NCBI GenBank assembly: GCA_023159155.1
Contig: JAJNNX010000016.1
Coordinates: 310,001 to 374,000 of the forward strand
Direction: 5' to 3'
Origin: Ustulina deusta
Lineage: Eukaryota; Ascomycota; Sordariomycetes; Xylariales; Xylariaceae
DNA: 64,000 bases
Part shown: positions 33,097-44,284 of the stretch, one piece after another
How positions within the stretch are numbered: the stretch's first letter is position 1
Layout: every line of letters starts with the position of its first letter
Program-made: the position numbers and the translations under genes
The notes under the pieces: generated by a model
The model's input: only the letters and a program-made list of their open reading frames with translations
Databases searched by the model: none
Told to the model about the DNA's origin: nothing

Positions 33097-35259
33097 ATGC
33101 TCTCTCGATCGGGTCTGAGTATTCGAAAGCTTATACCCAACCGACGGTTGAGTGATGAGGACTTGGGTGGAGCTGAGCTGAAGAAAGAAGATAGTCTCCT
33201 GGCTTTGTGGACGGACCAAGATGGCGGGAACAATCTCTCCTCAGCATACAGACGCTCTAGTCGCAAAAAGCGAGCTCCGGCCCCGATCATAGCCACGAGC
33301 CCTCTGACCCATTTAGATATCTTAAGGCCACTACCGCCGCTCCCGAGCGAGACACCACGTTCCTCAGCAAGCTCATCGTGCAGATGCGACCGTCATGCTA
33401 GATGCGATTGCCCACTACTGAATTTGAAGAGAAGGTCGCCTCTTTATTCGATATCATCAAAGGAAGCCAGCGAAGATCCCGCATTGCTATCTTGTGTCAA
33501 CAGTAGCGATCCAGATGACACTCTCGCACATCATATACCAAGATCTCGGTTTAACTCGTTCGGCGACGCCAAAAGTAAGGAAGAGGTGGCTCAAACTTCG
33601 TCCCCTAAAGCACAGGACAAAGAAGAAGCGTTAAAGGACCAGAAATCTGACGGGTCATTATCTGCGGAGCTCTCCAACGACGTCAGGCAATTTATGCAAG
33701 AGGCCGAAGACGCTTTCAAAGTTATCGGTACAGAAGTCCATGTTAACCAACCTACCGTCTTCCAAACCACAAAGGCAAGCTCCGCGGATGTACCTCACAA
33801 CATAGAGCCTCCGCCACCTACTCCACCCCCAAAGGAAACCCCAGTATTGCCGCTTTCAAAGAGCCCCCCGGCCAAAGCACCGTCCATGTTTAGCTCTTTC
33901 CCCAAGAGTCCGCCCAAGGACAACTCCCCTTCGCAGACACCCAAGAGGAAGAAGTCCAAAAAATCTAAGAGAACGGGATCTATGCGGCCAATACGGAAAC
34001 CCACCGCGCTGAAACAGGCGGTCAAGAGTGGTCCACGATGGACACTAACAGAAAATGTCTCGGAATTGTTCATGGGCAGGCTGTTTCACAGCAGGATAGA
34101 AGCAGATGAGATGCTCACGCCTGATCAGATTGAGGCGTTTAAACAGCAGAGGATAACCAAGCTCCAAGTAGATAAAATGGCGGAGGCTCTGGAACATCAA
34201 TTAGCAGGGATAGCAATTGACGAGTTCCCATCACGCGTTGGGTCAGCAGGTGTCAAGACCGACATGGAGATACTGACGGAAGAACAACCTGTCAAGAAGC
34301 AGCATAGAAACAATACGCCTCCTCTTCCTCCCCGCCACCGACCAGCATTGCATAAGAGCAACATATCCCCCACCACATCGTCGAGACACGTAAGGTCTTC
34401 ATCACGCAGAATAATGACTGAGCTCCCAATCATCCCTGAAACGAGTATAACGCCACGAACAAGCGGGGACCTTTACTTCAGCAACGAATCCGACGATTCC
34501 CTCGGCAACACCTCTACCTCTGAATATGTATACCTTCAATCACCACGATTCTCTCTAATCGCACCTACTTTCCAGCATGGTCCCATTCGATTATCCAAAT
34601 GCGATCTACTACCAGATATGAGACTCGGGCATGATGAGAGTCTCGACTGGACGGCGTTCCAGATGGCGATTTCCGGCGGTGCTGGTGACCTGTTCTCAGA
34701 CAGTGACGACACGCTACGCCGAAGGGAAGAAGATGAGATCGCCGATATTACAGAGTGGTGGGACTCATGGCACTTCGAAAGCACTGGAAAGCTCGTCACC
34801 AGCAACTACGAAGCATCAAGCCCCACGAGCACACTTTCGGGAGATGAGATTCCCGACCTCTCCTATAGCGAGATCGAGAGCGACAACCCGAACAGCCCAC
34901 GCCTCAGATGGCAGCATGCGCAGCGCAACACAGGCGCCTCGGGCCTGAAGCTCGATCTCGGCTTTGCAAAGGAGAAGAAGTGCACATCACCGCATTATTT
35001 TGCGGACGATCGGAGTAATGCGAACGACACATGGCGACAAGCCAGCGAGCAGAAGCAGGATATGGTCAACCGCCAAAGCGTCAACAGCCTGCCGCCCAGC
35101 CCGATGCTGGACCTACGGGTTATCCGCAGCGCTAGCGGCGATGATCTGGACGTCGTTCCCATGGGGTATAATCTAGGGCACGACTTGGGCGACTTTTTGA
35201 AGTGGGAAGCCGAACATGCTTTTGCTGGCGATTTCAACTCACCGTCCGGACTAATGTAG
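33097..35259 (+). CDS. Large disordered protein, function unknown
   Basis: 720 aa if translation starts at the ATG at 33097 (MLSRSGLSIRKLIPNRRLSD); the frame is open up to an ATG at 32857, but the added 80 residues look like translated leader. No named domain is recognised. The protein is mostly low complexity: Ser/Lys/Pro-rich, with PPPPTPPPKETP and repeated SPP/PK motifs (about 240-300), a basic RKKSKKSKRTGSMRP patch and a Ser/Asp-rich C-terminal half. One better conserved-looking segment (about 312-365) contains WTLTENVSELFMGRLFHSRIEADEMLTPDQIEAF and the following helix. Proline motifs could bind SH3 domains, suggesting a cytoskeletal or signalling scaffold, but this is only inference. Confidence 0.7.
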   Translation: MLSRSGLSIRKLIPNRRLSDEDLGGAELKKEDSLLALWTDQDGGNNLSSAYRRSSRKKRAPAPIIATSPLTHLDILRPLPPLPSETPRSSASSSCRCDRHARCDCPLLNLKRRSPLYSISSKEASEDPALLSCVNSSDPDDTLAHHIPRSRFNSFGDAKSKEEVAQTSSPKAQDKEEALKDQKSDGSLSAELSNDVRQFMQEAEDAFKVIGTEVHVNQPTVFQTTKASSADVPHNIEPPPPTPPPKETPVLPLSKSPPAKAPSMFSSFPKSPPKDNSPSQTPKRKKSKKSKRTGSMRPIRKPTALKQAVKSGPRWTLTENVSELFMGRLFHSRIEADEMLTPDQIEAFKQQRITKLQVDKMAEALEHQLAGIAIDEFPSRVGSAGVKTDMEILTEEQPVKKQHRNNTPPLPPRHRPALHKSNISPTTSSRHVRSSSRRIMTELPIIPETSITPRTSGDLYFSNESDDSLGNTSTSEYVYLQSPRFSLIAPTFQHGPIRLSKCDLLPDMRLGHDESLDWTAFQMAISGGAGDLFSDSDDTLRRREEDEIADITEWWDSWHFESTGKLVTSNYEASSPTSTLSGDEIPDLSYSEIESDNPNSPRLRWQHAQRNTGASGLKLDLGFAKEKKCTSPHYFADDRSNANDTWRQASEQKQDMVNRQSVNSLPPSPMLDLRVIRSASGDDLDVVPMGYNLGHDLGDFLKWEAEHAFAGDFNSPSGLM

Positions 35260-35830
35260 GACTACGATATTTTGCTCGCCGATTGGATGAACCGATCGGT
35301 TATTATGTGTCACTGATTTCTACTTTTCGGAGCATGTATGGGGATATAATGAACGGCGCACGACTTGGATAAACGTGATTGATACCCTCGCGATGGCGGC
35401 GACATAGAAATATCTTCAGGCTCAACTATAGCCATGCATTTCAATAGGGAGTTCCACGATCGTGCTAGATGAATACAAAACCACACCCTGGATACCGTGT
35501 TACAGGCTCTCTCCAGTATGACAACTAGACCACCCAGTGACTATTTAGTGACTCTTTACTATACCTTCAACGATTGAATAACTGTGTTGTATGAAGCTGC
35601 ATGGAAAACGTCCGTTCGTGATTAATGATGCCCCAAGTCGAGCGGGTCGAGCGGTCACGACAGCCTGTCAATGTTGACTTGCGGGGGCAGGGATGATCAT
35701 GCGTGCTGGTGACGAAAACTACCTCGTATCTGTCGGACAATCATATTGAAACTTTGAAGGGTACGGAGATTCTCGAGATCAGCATCAGCACAGCATCAGC
35801 ACAGTTCAGCTCAGCGCAGCTCACCCCTCC

Positions 35831-36058
35831 ATGTCGCAAGCCCCCGACGCCCGGTTTGTCCCACTAGATCGACAAGAGACCGAGCCTGCGCCTATCATTC
35901 GTTGGGTTACATATCTGTGTGGCAATGCGTTCGTTTCTTTCTCTCAAATATTAAATATTGCCTCGGATGTCATACGGGTTTTTATTATGTTATTCTTAAT
36001 TGACAATAGTTGTCTCCGGTACGATGTATGCATCTGCACTTCATGCAGATATATATAA
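35831..36058 (+). CDS. Possible gene fragment, first exon only
   Basis: A 75-codon frame, ATG at 35831 in good context (CCTCCATG). The first ~24 codons (ending QETEPAPIIR) are GC-rich and look coding; after TYLCG the composition turns AT-rich and the reading looks like translated intron or decayed DNA. A short acidic/proline leader followed by YLCG is reminiscent of the start of the zinc ribbon of RNA polymerase subunit RPB12, but I find no downstream exon with the second cysteine pair. It may be a truncated duplicate or an unrelated small gene. The assignment is weak. Confidence 0.22.
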   Translation: MSQAPDARFVPLDRQETEPAPIIRWVTYLCGNAFVSFSQILNIASDVIRVFIMLFLIDNSCLRYDVCICTSCRYI

Positions 36059-36078
36059 GTATGTATAGTACTTATATA
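36052..36078. repeat. Inverted repeat, 10-bp arms
   Basis: TATATAAGTA and its exact reverse complement TACTTATATA are separated by 7 bases. It lies in AT-rich non-coding DNA and has no identified role; it may be a transcription terminator-like hairpin or chance in AT-rich sequence. Confidence 0.6.
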
Positions 36079-37985
36079 ACCTGCTCCGGACAGACAGGTA
36101 GGTAGGTACTGGATCTACACTAGAGACAGGTATACCTAAGCCAGCTAGCGCCCGTGCTTTGCGCGGCACATGTCGCAGTGGGAAGAGGTACCCCACTAAG
36201 TCGGGGTACAACTACCGAGGTAGCTGACCTGATCTCGACGGAGGACCCGAGTAGAGTAAGCTGTGAGAGGCAACACCGAGGCAGAAGATCGACATCCAAG
36301 CCAATGTGGCAAATTTGCAAGGCAAATGACTACGAGTCGCTGCGAGCGGCTCTTATTCGTGAGAATCGATACTGCCTGCTTAGCACTATTACACGACAAC
36401 CGTCACGTCAGCACCGCCCGAGCCGGGCTGTATTCCGAATTCCGTTGTTCTGCCCGTATAACTTGACATTTGTCAGATCCCGCGGTGTAGGTAGTATTAA
36501 AGTAGCGGGACGTTGAGGTGGTATCGATTCAGGTGTGCAATGAGAAGCGGTAAGTATATGTCAGGGTACTGGAGAGGTGTAACAACGGGGACCGGGCTGG
36601 CAAGGAGACGAATTGAGAACCGACAAGTAGAAGTAGCTGTTCTGGCGATGTGACCCCTCTTATCTATATAAACCGGGAGGTTCGGGTATCAGCAGCAACG
36701 CATTTTGTCGGGCTGTACGGTCCTGTTATGCCTTCGTGACCCATCGTTGTATCTTTGGCCTCGAAGTACTTCTCTTGTCTCCTATCTTCAATACAGTCCT
36801 CCAAAATTCTCCTCGTAGTCTCCCTTTCCCACCTCTTCGGCATTGTTCCCCTGATAGAGCATGCCTGCTCTAACAACAGTGGATGGTCTATTGTGACAAC
36901 CACGTTGAGTCATTAATCTAGCCTTCCCCTCGGCCTTAATTCATACGCAGTTGGTCTCTAGTATTTTGTAGCCTCCGTAGGAAGTTCACCTACGGAAACT
37001 AATTCCCACATATAACTCAAGGTTAGGCAAGATGTAGTTTCGCTGTTAAGGTTAACTTGCTTCTGTGCGAGCAATATTTTAAGTTGGCTCATGCATTTTG
37101 CCAAGGCATTTGGTTATAGATATTAGGCGGATGAGGCCCATTTCTCAATCCTATAGCACCCCTATTATCGACGGAGAGGTGTGTACGCTAAATACATGGT
37201 ATTGATAACAAGGCCTTCTTAGATCTATACATGCTAACCCTCTTACTACTGTGGCGTTTTGATTATTATAAGTGGCCAGGTACTGGGATCTTCTCCTCAT
37301 AACGCATAACCCGTTCTATGCAGACCTTTCCCCGTTGTATATTTAAATTCGCCCCAACAGAACCATGAACACCACCATCGAGGCTGCTCTCCAAAATGCA
37401 CATACGCAGTTGGAATGCTAAATCGCCACTTAACGCGATCTGAGTTAAGGTTAAAAGGGAGGGCCACGTCTCCCCTCCAACATGCCTCCAGCGAAAGCCG
37501 CACAGATTATCATAACCACCGGCAAGTAGAGTCGCAGAACGTTGGTCGCATTGATTCCCCAGCTTCTAGCGAGCGGCGCCACTAATCTACGAAAGCTACT
37601 TGATCTCTTCACTTTTAACTTGGCTGGATGGAGAGGATCAATAACCAAGCAATACCTCAATCATTATTCTGTTATATTTTGTGTTCCTCTGGTTTGGGGG
37701 ACATCCCCTTCATCAGAGTTTCGCTAAGAAAGTCATCCAAGGTTATCGAAAGAGCCATTCTCGGGCTGCGTAATCTCCCTCCGTACACTTTGACCCGGTC
37801 GGACGGTCGTGATGCCCAATCCGGCGCCATCTCGCCTAAGCCAAACTCTATCTAAGAGACCCCTACCCTACTATCGGCCAAATCTAGACGGTCGACAAAA
37901 TCCACTCTTCTTGACCGCGTCATGCCTCTGACTTTGACGGTATGAGCTGGCTCTCTGGTTGATCGCGAGAAATGTCCACCTGCCA

Positions 37986-39439
37986 ATGGCGTTTACTCGG
38001 GCCCTGCTCTGGCTCCTGTCACTAGGAGGACTAATAGCCATGCATCAGCCCTACGATGATTCCATGATCACCCTCACGTCTGTCGGGACGCCGGATCCGT
38101 TTGTGAATAGCTTCCGTGGTCGATATTATCTGGTGAGTTGGGTGACAGGATCCACTTTCGACTACCACTCGTTTACAATAAGCCTAGACATACACCGCGG
38201 GAGACAGGATTGAGATCTGGTCCTCGGACAGTCTTGTGGACATGGAGACATCCGCTATCAAACATCACATATGGTATGCGAATGAACCCAGGGCCAACTA
38301 CGGGGTTGTCTCACATGAATACACAGCTACTCTCTCGGAACGCCAGCTAACCAGCTTCTAGGAAACCACTGCATGGAACAAACCACTCAGCGGATATATG
38401 GGCTCCTGAGCTCCATGCGCTCCGCGACCGATGGTATATTTACTACGCAGCAGCGGACCCGAAAGAGGGCAACAAAAGCCACCGGATGTATGTGTTAGGC
38501 GGGCCGTCGGCGACAGAAGACCCGTGTTCGGGGCAATGGGAGTTTCTAGGGCAAATAACCGGCATGCCAGACCAGTGGGCAATAGACGGGACAGTGTTCG
38601 AGCTCGATGACCAGCTGTACCTGGCGTATTCGGGCTGGCCACTCGATAGCAGCGAATTGCACCAACCCGGCCACAGTTATATCAGAAACGAGTACCCGCC
38701 CCCGCACAATTTAGGCAACGTTCACGAGCACAAGCATCATGATGACCACCGCGGCAACATGAGTAGCGAGGGTAACGCGACCGCAAGCAGCGCCGACACC
38801 TCAGGACTAGTACAGCATCTCTTCCTAATGAGACTCACGGACCCGTCAACCGCCGGCAGCAGACCTGTAGCAGTTAGCCTGCCCCGACAACCGTGGGAGA
38901 TGACGCGTGACCATAAGGGGACCCACGCCATCAACGAAGGTCCGCAGTGGCTTTCGTCGCCCGACGGGCGGTGGCGCGGGCTCGTGTACTCGTGCGCCGG
39001 GTCGTGGACGCACGAGTACAAGATGGCGACAATCAAGTACCGCGGCGGCGACCCGCTAGACCCGTCATCCTGGCAGAAGTCGAAAGCGCCGCTCCTGCAG
39101 ACGCACAACAAGCGCTCGGGGACAGGCCCCTTCGGGCCAGGCCACGGCAGCTTTCTAGACGTCGGAGGCGGAAATGTGATTGCCGTCTACCACGCCACCG
39201 ACGGACCAGAAGACGGGTGGGGGAACAGGAGAGCGCGCGTCCAGCGCGTCACGTTTACGGAGAAGGGCCCGTACATGGGGAAGTCGTTTGGGGTGGAAGG
39301 TGAGCGCGGACTTGTGGCTAGAATCAAGGCGAAGATGGGTAGGCGGAAGATGAAAAACAGACTAACTGAGACGGGAGACTTGAGGGCGTTCTTGGAGGCT
39401 CGGCGCATGGAAAATGCAGCGCACAAGGATGAGATGTAG
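37986..39439 (+). CDS. Secreted glycoside hydrolase family 43 enzyme
   Basis: Three exons, join(37986..38132, 38188..38273, 38362..39439), predict 436 aa. The introns (55 and 88 nt) begin GTGAGT and GTATGC and end AGCCTAG and TTCTAG; the second has a GCTAACC branch site. A signal peptide covers about residues 1-19. The GH43 five-bladed propeller shows the three expected acids: D37 in TPDPF (base), D153 in AIDGT (pKa modulator) and E270 in NEGP (acid), plus YYLTYTAGDRIEIW and SADIWAPELH. Family members remove arabinose or xylose units from plant hemicellulose and pectin. Odd points are a His-rich insert at about 199-207 and a basic C-terminal tail of about 35 residues. The exact substrate is unknown. 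Confidence 0.9.
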
Positions 39440-42400
39440 AGGTGGCGGTGGAGGGAATGGATGCGATTTTCCTGACGTATTGGAATTGATCCTTGATTTA
39501 GGTTGTGTTCCATATTACTGAGATGGGTATTCATTAATTCTCCTCCCGTTGTATATCGCGTACTGATTTGTACTGCTGTACTTATCCGTGTATTCCCAGC
39601 ACCCAGATCGGTAGCGTAGTTCTCTCGCAGAAACAAGTTCGATGCATCCAATATACTTGGCACTGCATGTATACCGAAGACCCCAAGCAGCGCTTAACGC
39701 GTCAATACGACGACCTACAGACCCTAATATCGAATACGGACAAGTACTAGTAGTACAATAGGTAGTATGCAGCGGCAACGGCTTTCCCGTTCGCTTCTTC
39801 CCGGCTGGCTGGCATGGCCCTCCATGCACCGCCGAAAGCGGATCACTAATATCCAATGCGCCCGGCAATAGATTTGGGGGCTATGCTGAAAAGCGCCTGC
39901 CAATTGTCGATGTCTTGTTGGTAGGCAAGCGCTTAAACCATTGGCTATCCAAGCATTGCGCGCATCGCCGGGGCCTGCCTGGACCTGAGGCATATACCGA
40001 TGGGATATTGGCTTTACAACCGCCAATAACTGGGGAATGCGGAAAATCAATAAATTCCGTATCTCCCCGGCTGAACGAAGGTTGATGACGGCTGGTAGGC
40101 TGTGTAAGACGCCAAACTCGCTATGGGACGATACGATACCAGTCGTCCGCCTGCACAGCTGAATAATGGATATTAGAGGACACCAGAGGCCTCGCATGCT
40201 GTTTTCTAATGCGAAAAAAGGCTGAAGCTCGCGTGCGAGTAGGGAGTTGTCGTATGATTCCGAGCACATGCATGTATGTGTCGCTGAGCTCCGACTATCC
40301 ACGCTGATGGAACGGCAGCGTTCCACCACATCCGACCTCCCTACTCATGGGTAGATGGTCCAAGAAGCGTGCGCTCTCGGCGTCTCGTCCAGGTAACTGC
40401 CACAGCACCGAGAACTAGGCATCGTGCTTATTTTCTGCATCGGCGATATATTTTTAGTACTTGCCACGAGACCAATCCCACTGGAGCCGGCTCAGCCGCA
40501 ACCCTGAGATGCGTTGACGATCGAATCTGTTATAACTTCCCCGACATGCAAAACCTGAAGTGAGTTCGGTACAACGATATCTCCTATGGCGATGGTACAT
40601 GTCATGATAGCAGAGAGCCCTGTCCCGACCACTGCTGTCGGGCAGGCGACGTCATTAAACGATGTCGTTGGGGTCGTCATTACTATTATGGTGCAGAATA
40701 TATCGACACCTATATTGTGACAGCGTCAGAATTCGTTCTCCACCACTTTGCGTTGATCTAGGCATGGTTTGAATCGATTTTTATTTTATAAACAACCATT
40801 GTTTCGACCACCGGGTCAACAATAGCGCCGCCAAACAGCATCCTGGCTCCTACCGTCGGGTAGTGACTTGACTATCGCCCAGCCTATCGACGCTGGCCAG
40901 TGTTATCGTTAGCGTCTCACAGGAGGCCAATACGAGGGATCACAAGCTATGGAATGCCTCACGGCGGTGCGGGCGGAGGTGCAGACAGAGGTGCAAACGG
41001 TCATGGCTTGCGGAGGGTGTGAAATCGATGCCAACGGTGGTGGATGTAAGCACGTCACCAATTTCAAGAACTGTGCTCCGGAAGTTCCATTTTGCAGCGT
41101 GAAGGATATGGGTGTTTGGCCCGGGCTATAGTGTCATTGTATGAAAGGGCGAGGCTAGATTATCATTTCTTTTCTTTTTTTCAGCGAATCGGTAAAGCCA
41201 GGTCTAGCTAGCAGAGAAAATACGATGCTACATCACATCTGCCATCTAGCTACGTGAAAGGCATTAGACTCTATCACGATATGCTATGACACTGAGCAGA
41301 TAGAGAAACTTCATGAATAATATCGTGACTGGCCCTGGAACCTGCACATATTCTCACTCGGACCATCCGCTGAAGCCTGAACAGCACCTATTTCTTAGGT
41401 CAGTGAGCACCTCATCGCCTTGACCGCTAAATGTCATTCAGGTGGTATGGCTTACATTTCTGCGGCGTTGTCTTGCCTAGGGCTTCTTCTCTAGGCTACG
41501 CAAGGCTTTATATACTATATGGATACTATACTCTTATGGACATTGGAAATGGTGCACAAGACTCGCCATCTTAAACGACAATTTGAATATGGTTTTCTGT
41601 CTCGAAGCCTCCACCCTTACAATACTCTCCATGAACTCTACCGTTTCCATCAGGGTGGCTAAGGGAAACGAAAATATTGCCCGATCTTTTATCATACGTT
41701 CCATCGATCGTAGTGTAGAGGCATGGTAGTTCCCGATTGCACCCTTTTCTCCCAAGCAGTCCCATTATCATGATATCAAGTTTCATGGAACAAAACGGGC
41801 ATTTTGTATATTGTCAATAAATAGCACTTGTTACCGGGGACCTCTGAGACTCTCGCGTATTAACCCATATTTCATGATAAAGCCATGCCTCGACTTTTGT
41901 AAAGGAAGCCTAATACCTACTTTTCGTCTTTGGCTCGAACTCCAGCCGAGCATATAGAGTAGCTTCGACGAAAGCGAAAAAAATATCCACGGAGCCGAGG
42001 TCAACGAGAACGTTTGCGATCCCGATTGCGCGGAACACACTCGTGCTCGCACTCCAATTCGACCAACATGCTTCATATCTCCTGGCTATTCGTGCGCGAA
42101 GTCGCCGATTCTGGAGCATGATAGTGGATATTCACTTTCCTCCGTCCGCACTAGCATATGATGTTTGATTTGTCACGGCATAAACAAAACAACGGAAAAT
42201 TTCCCGTTACTCTCGGCCTTGGCCTGATGACGAGGATTACGGCACGATATTCGCTTTGTGACTCGTATATGCCTTACATAGATATGTGCGGAAAATAGAT
42301 ACGTGAAGGAAACCGACACGAATTTTCGTTAATGTCTTAGGATACTGGGCAAGGGCAGGTAGCAACGAAGAGGCTACGACAAGTTTAGTATATATCACAT

Positions 42401-42929
42401 ACTACGTGGTGGAACGGCCAGAGTAGTGGCCTCAGCTCTACAAATGGAACTCTATCCGCAATCTTGGTATACATGACTCAAGCACATGACTGTTTGGATA
42501 GATATATATAGATAAGATTCTGTAACGGCAAACTTGTTCTCGAAAAACTCAAACTATTGAGTATGACCTATTCAGGGATATTCTATTTCCTTATCTCGCG
42601 AAACATTGTCAGTTTCACCGTAAACTCTTCGAAATGGGTGCCTCGGTGGAAGGGTTACCTTCAAGTCGTTAGGTTGTCCCTGCCTGGCCTTGGAACAAAA
42701 TTCACAGTGGCGAAGAATAGCTGACCAACAATACACACGAAACCCTGTTGTTTTCTCATGGCTGGTCTGAACGAGTGAAGGTATCTCTAGCGCTTCTGTT
42801 TACCCAGACTATTCCAATACGCGTTAAGCAAACCGCCGGCCCAGCCCATCCACATCCATGACTTCATCCCGTCGAGCCGCAGGACTGCGACCTAAATATA
42901 TCTCATTGATTATTATACATTAAGTGATT
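39440..42929. other. Intergenic region, 3.5 kb
   Basis: No supported gene was found. The longest frame (39724-40329, minus) has no ATG at its start and matches no family. A 60-codon frame with six cysteines (40949-41131, plus) lacks a signal peptide. The 41.5-42.1 kb segment holds overlapping short minus-strand frames. Some of this could be decayed coding DNA. Confidence 0.4.
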
Positions 42930-42958
42930 CCCCCCCCCCCCCCCCCCCCCCCCCCCCC
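42930..42958. repeat. Homopolymer C29
   Basis: An uninterrupted run of 29 cytosines lies just past the pil1 stop codon (42977), and so is a G29 run in the 3' UTR of the pil1 transcript. Such runs slip easily and the length in the assembly may be inexact. Confidence 0.85.
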
Positions 42959-42976
42959 TTACCTTGTCCTTATTGT

Positions 42977-44284
42977 TTAGGCTGCTATCGGTTGCCTGCC
43001 ACGCTGCTCGCCGCTGTTCAAGCCACTATCAGAATCGAGGATGGAGTGGGCTTGGTCATCTACATCAGATTCCTCCTCGTACTCTTCGCCTTTGTGATCA
43101 CCAGCTGCTACCCATGAGTCACGGTCATTCAGTGGCACATCCTGGCCGGACAGGTCCAACCCTTCTGACCGGGCTTTGATGTTGTTACGGCGTCTGGTCG
43201 AAAGTGTCCTGGCCCGCGTTGAGAGCTTGGCACTAACAGCAGCGTTTGATGAAACCCAATTGGTAAGCGCCTCTTCACAGTCTTGGATAATTGCCTTGCT
43301 AGCCTCGTAGCCGTCGTATGCAGGACGAGTCTCACCGGGCGTGACAGGGGTATCGTCAATCAGTTCCAAAAGGTGCTTTCCAAACCCAGCAATGATGGCG
43401 ACTTTCTCACTATGCTCGCGTAGAGCGTCGAATTGATACGTGTATGCAGCTTTTATCTTTTCACGGGTGATGTTGGATAGCTGTGCTTCGGCGACAAGAG
43501 ACTCAGCTTCGGCCCGGACAAGCTCCTGTTCGAGGACGACGATCTTGGGCGAGTTCGGCTCTTTATACTTGAGCTGGGCAATCTGGTCGGCGATCTTTTG
43601 CTTCCCTAAGCCTGCGTTAGTACCGCAATGTCGAGTTCCTGCGAACCAAGCCGTTCTTCGAAACTCACGGTCCCTGCTGGGCTGCACCGACGCTTCAATG
43701 TTTCTAATGCTCTTCATAGTTACGCGGTATTGATCGTAGCGGTCAACGTATTGGTCCTCGAGCTCGCCAATTTCGTAGAGGAGGACACCTAGTTTGTCGG
43801 TAACATCAGAAACGTCTTCGTCGCCGGCCTCGCCCCAGAGCGAGAGTTGTTGCTAGAGTACGCGGTTAGTCTGGGACGTAATATGGCTCGGTGATAGACG
43901 GCGACACACAGCAACTTCCATGCGCTCCTTAGCCACCAGCTCCAGGCTGCGCATCACATTCTTCTCCATCTTGACGAGCTGGGTCAGCTTCTTAGCCAGG
44001 TCGGGGCCAAATGCGCCAGCAGCATTTCGACGGAGGGCATGTCCTAGAGCGGTCATATCAGTTAGCCAAACGCCTGATTCCGAGGGCTCACGCCTACGTA
44101 CCAAAGCCTCCTCTCCCGAAGAGTCGGCCGGACTTGGTTGAGGATGGTGGTGGAGGGGGGTTCTATTTGCGCGCGCGGTCAGCGCCTCGTCATGTACGGC
44201 AACGGGCGAGGGAGGCCATTCGCTCACTTGGATCTGGGAGGCAGTGGGCGCTCTGGACTGGCGCATGGAATATGTGCGATGCAT
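42977..44284 (-). CDS. pil1: Eisosome core protein Pil1/Lsp1
   Basis: Five exons, complement(42977..43605, 43669..43852, 43910..44043, 44102..44162, 44228..44284), predict 354 aa. Introns are 57-65 nt with GT-AG ends and clear branch sites (GCTAAC, TACTAAC, GACTAAC, GCTGAC). The start MHRTYSMRQSRAPTASQIQ and the NPPPPPSSTKSGRLFGRGGF segment are typical of the family. The BAR-like Pil1 domain spans about 50-265 (HALRRNAAGAFGPDLAKKL, KMEKNVMRSLELVAKERMEV, KIVVLEQELVRAEAESLVAE). The C-terminus is acidic. Pil1 self-assembles under the plasma membrane into eisosomes and responds to sphingolipid and membrane stress signals. Intron 4 (63 nt) is a multiple of three with no stop, so a retained form would add 21 residues; family alignment shows it should be removed. 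Confidence 0.93.

Larger units (their letters stand above)
35260..37985. other. Intergenic region, 2.7 kb
   Basis: Contains an 11-bp tandem repeat (CAGCATCAGCA, two copies, 35780-35804), a possible small gene fragment at 35831-36058, a 10-bp inverted repeat at 36052-36078 and TAGGTACC-type motifs near 36095. The remainder is AT-rich and without supported genes. Confidence 0.45.

Noticed and set aside
40949..41131. 60-codon frame with six cysteines
   Set aside because: No signal peptide, no upstream exon I could join in phase, and no recognised cysteine family; likely chance.
41534..42119. Overlapping minus-strand frames around 41.5-42.1 kb
   Set aside because: They are in different frames with no splice sites that join them convincingly, and match no family.
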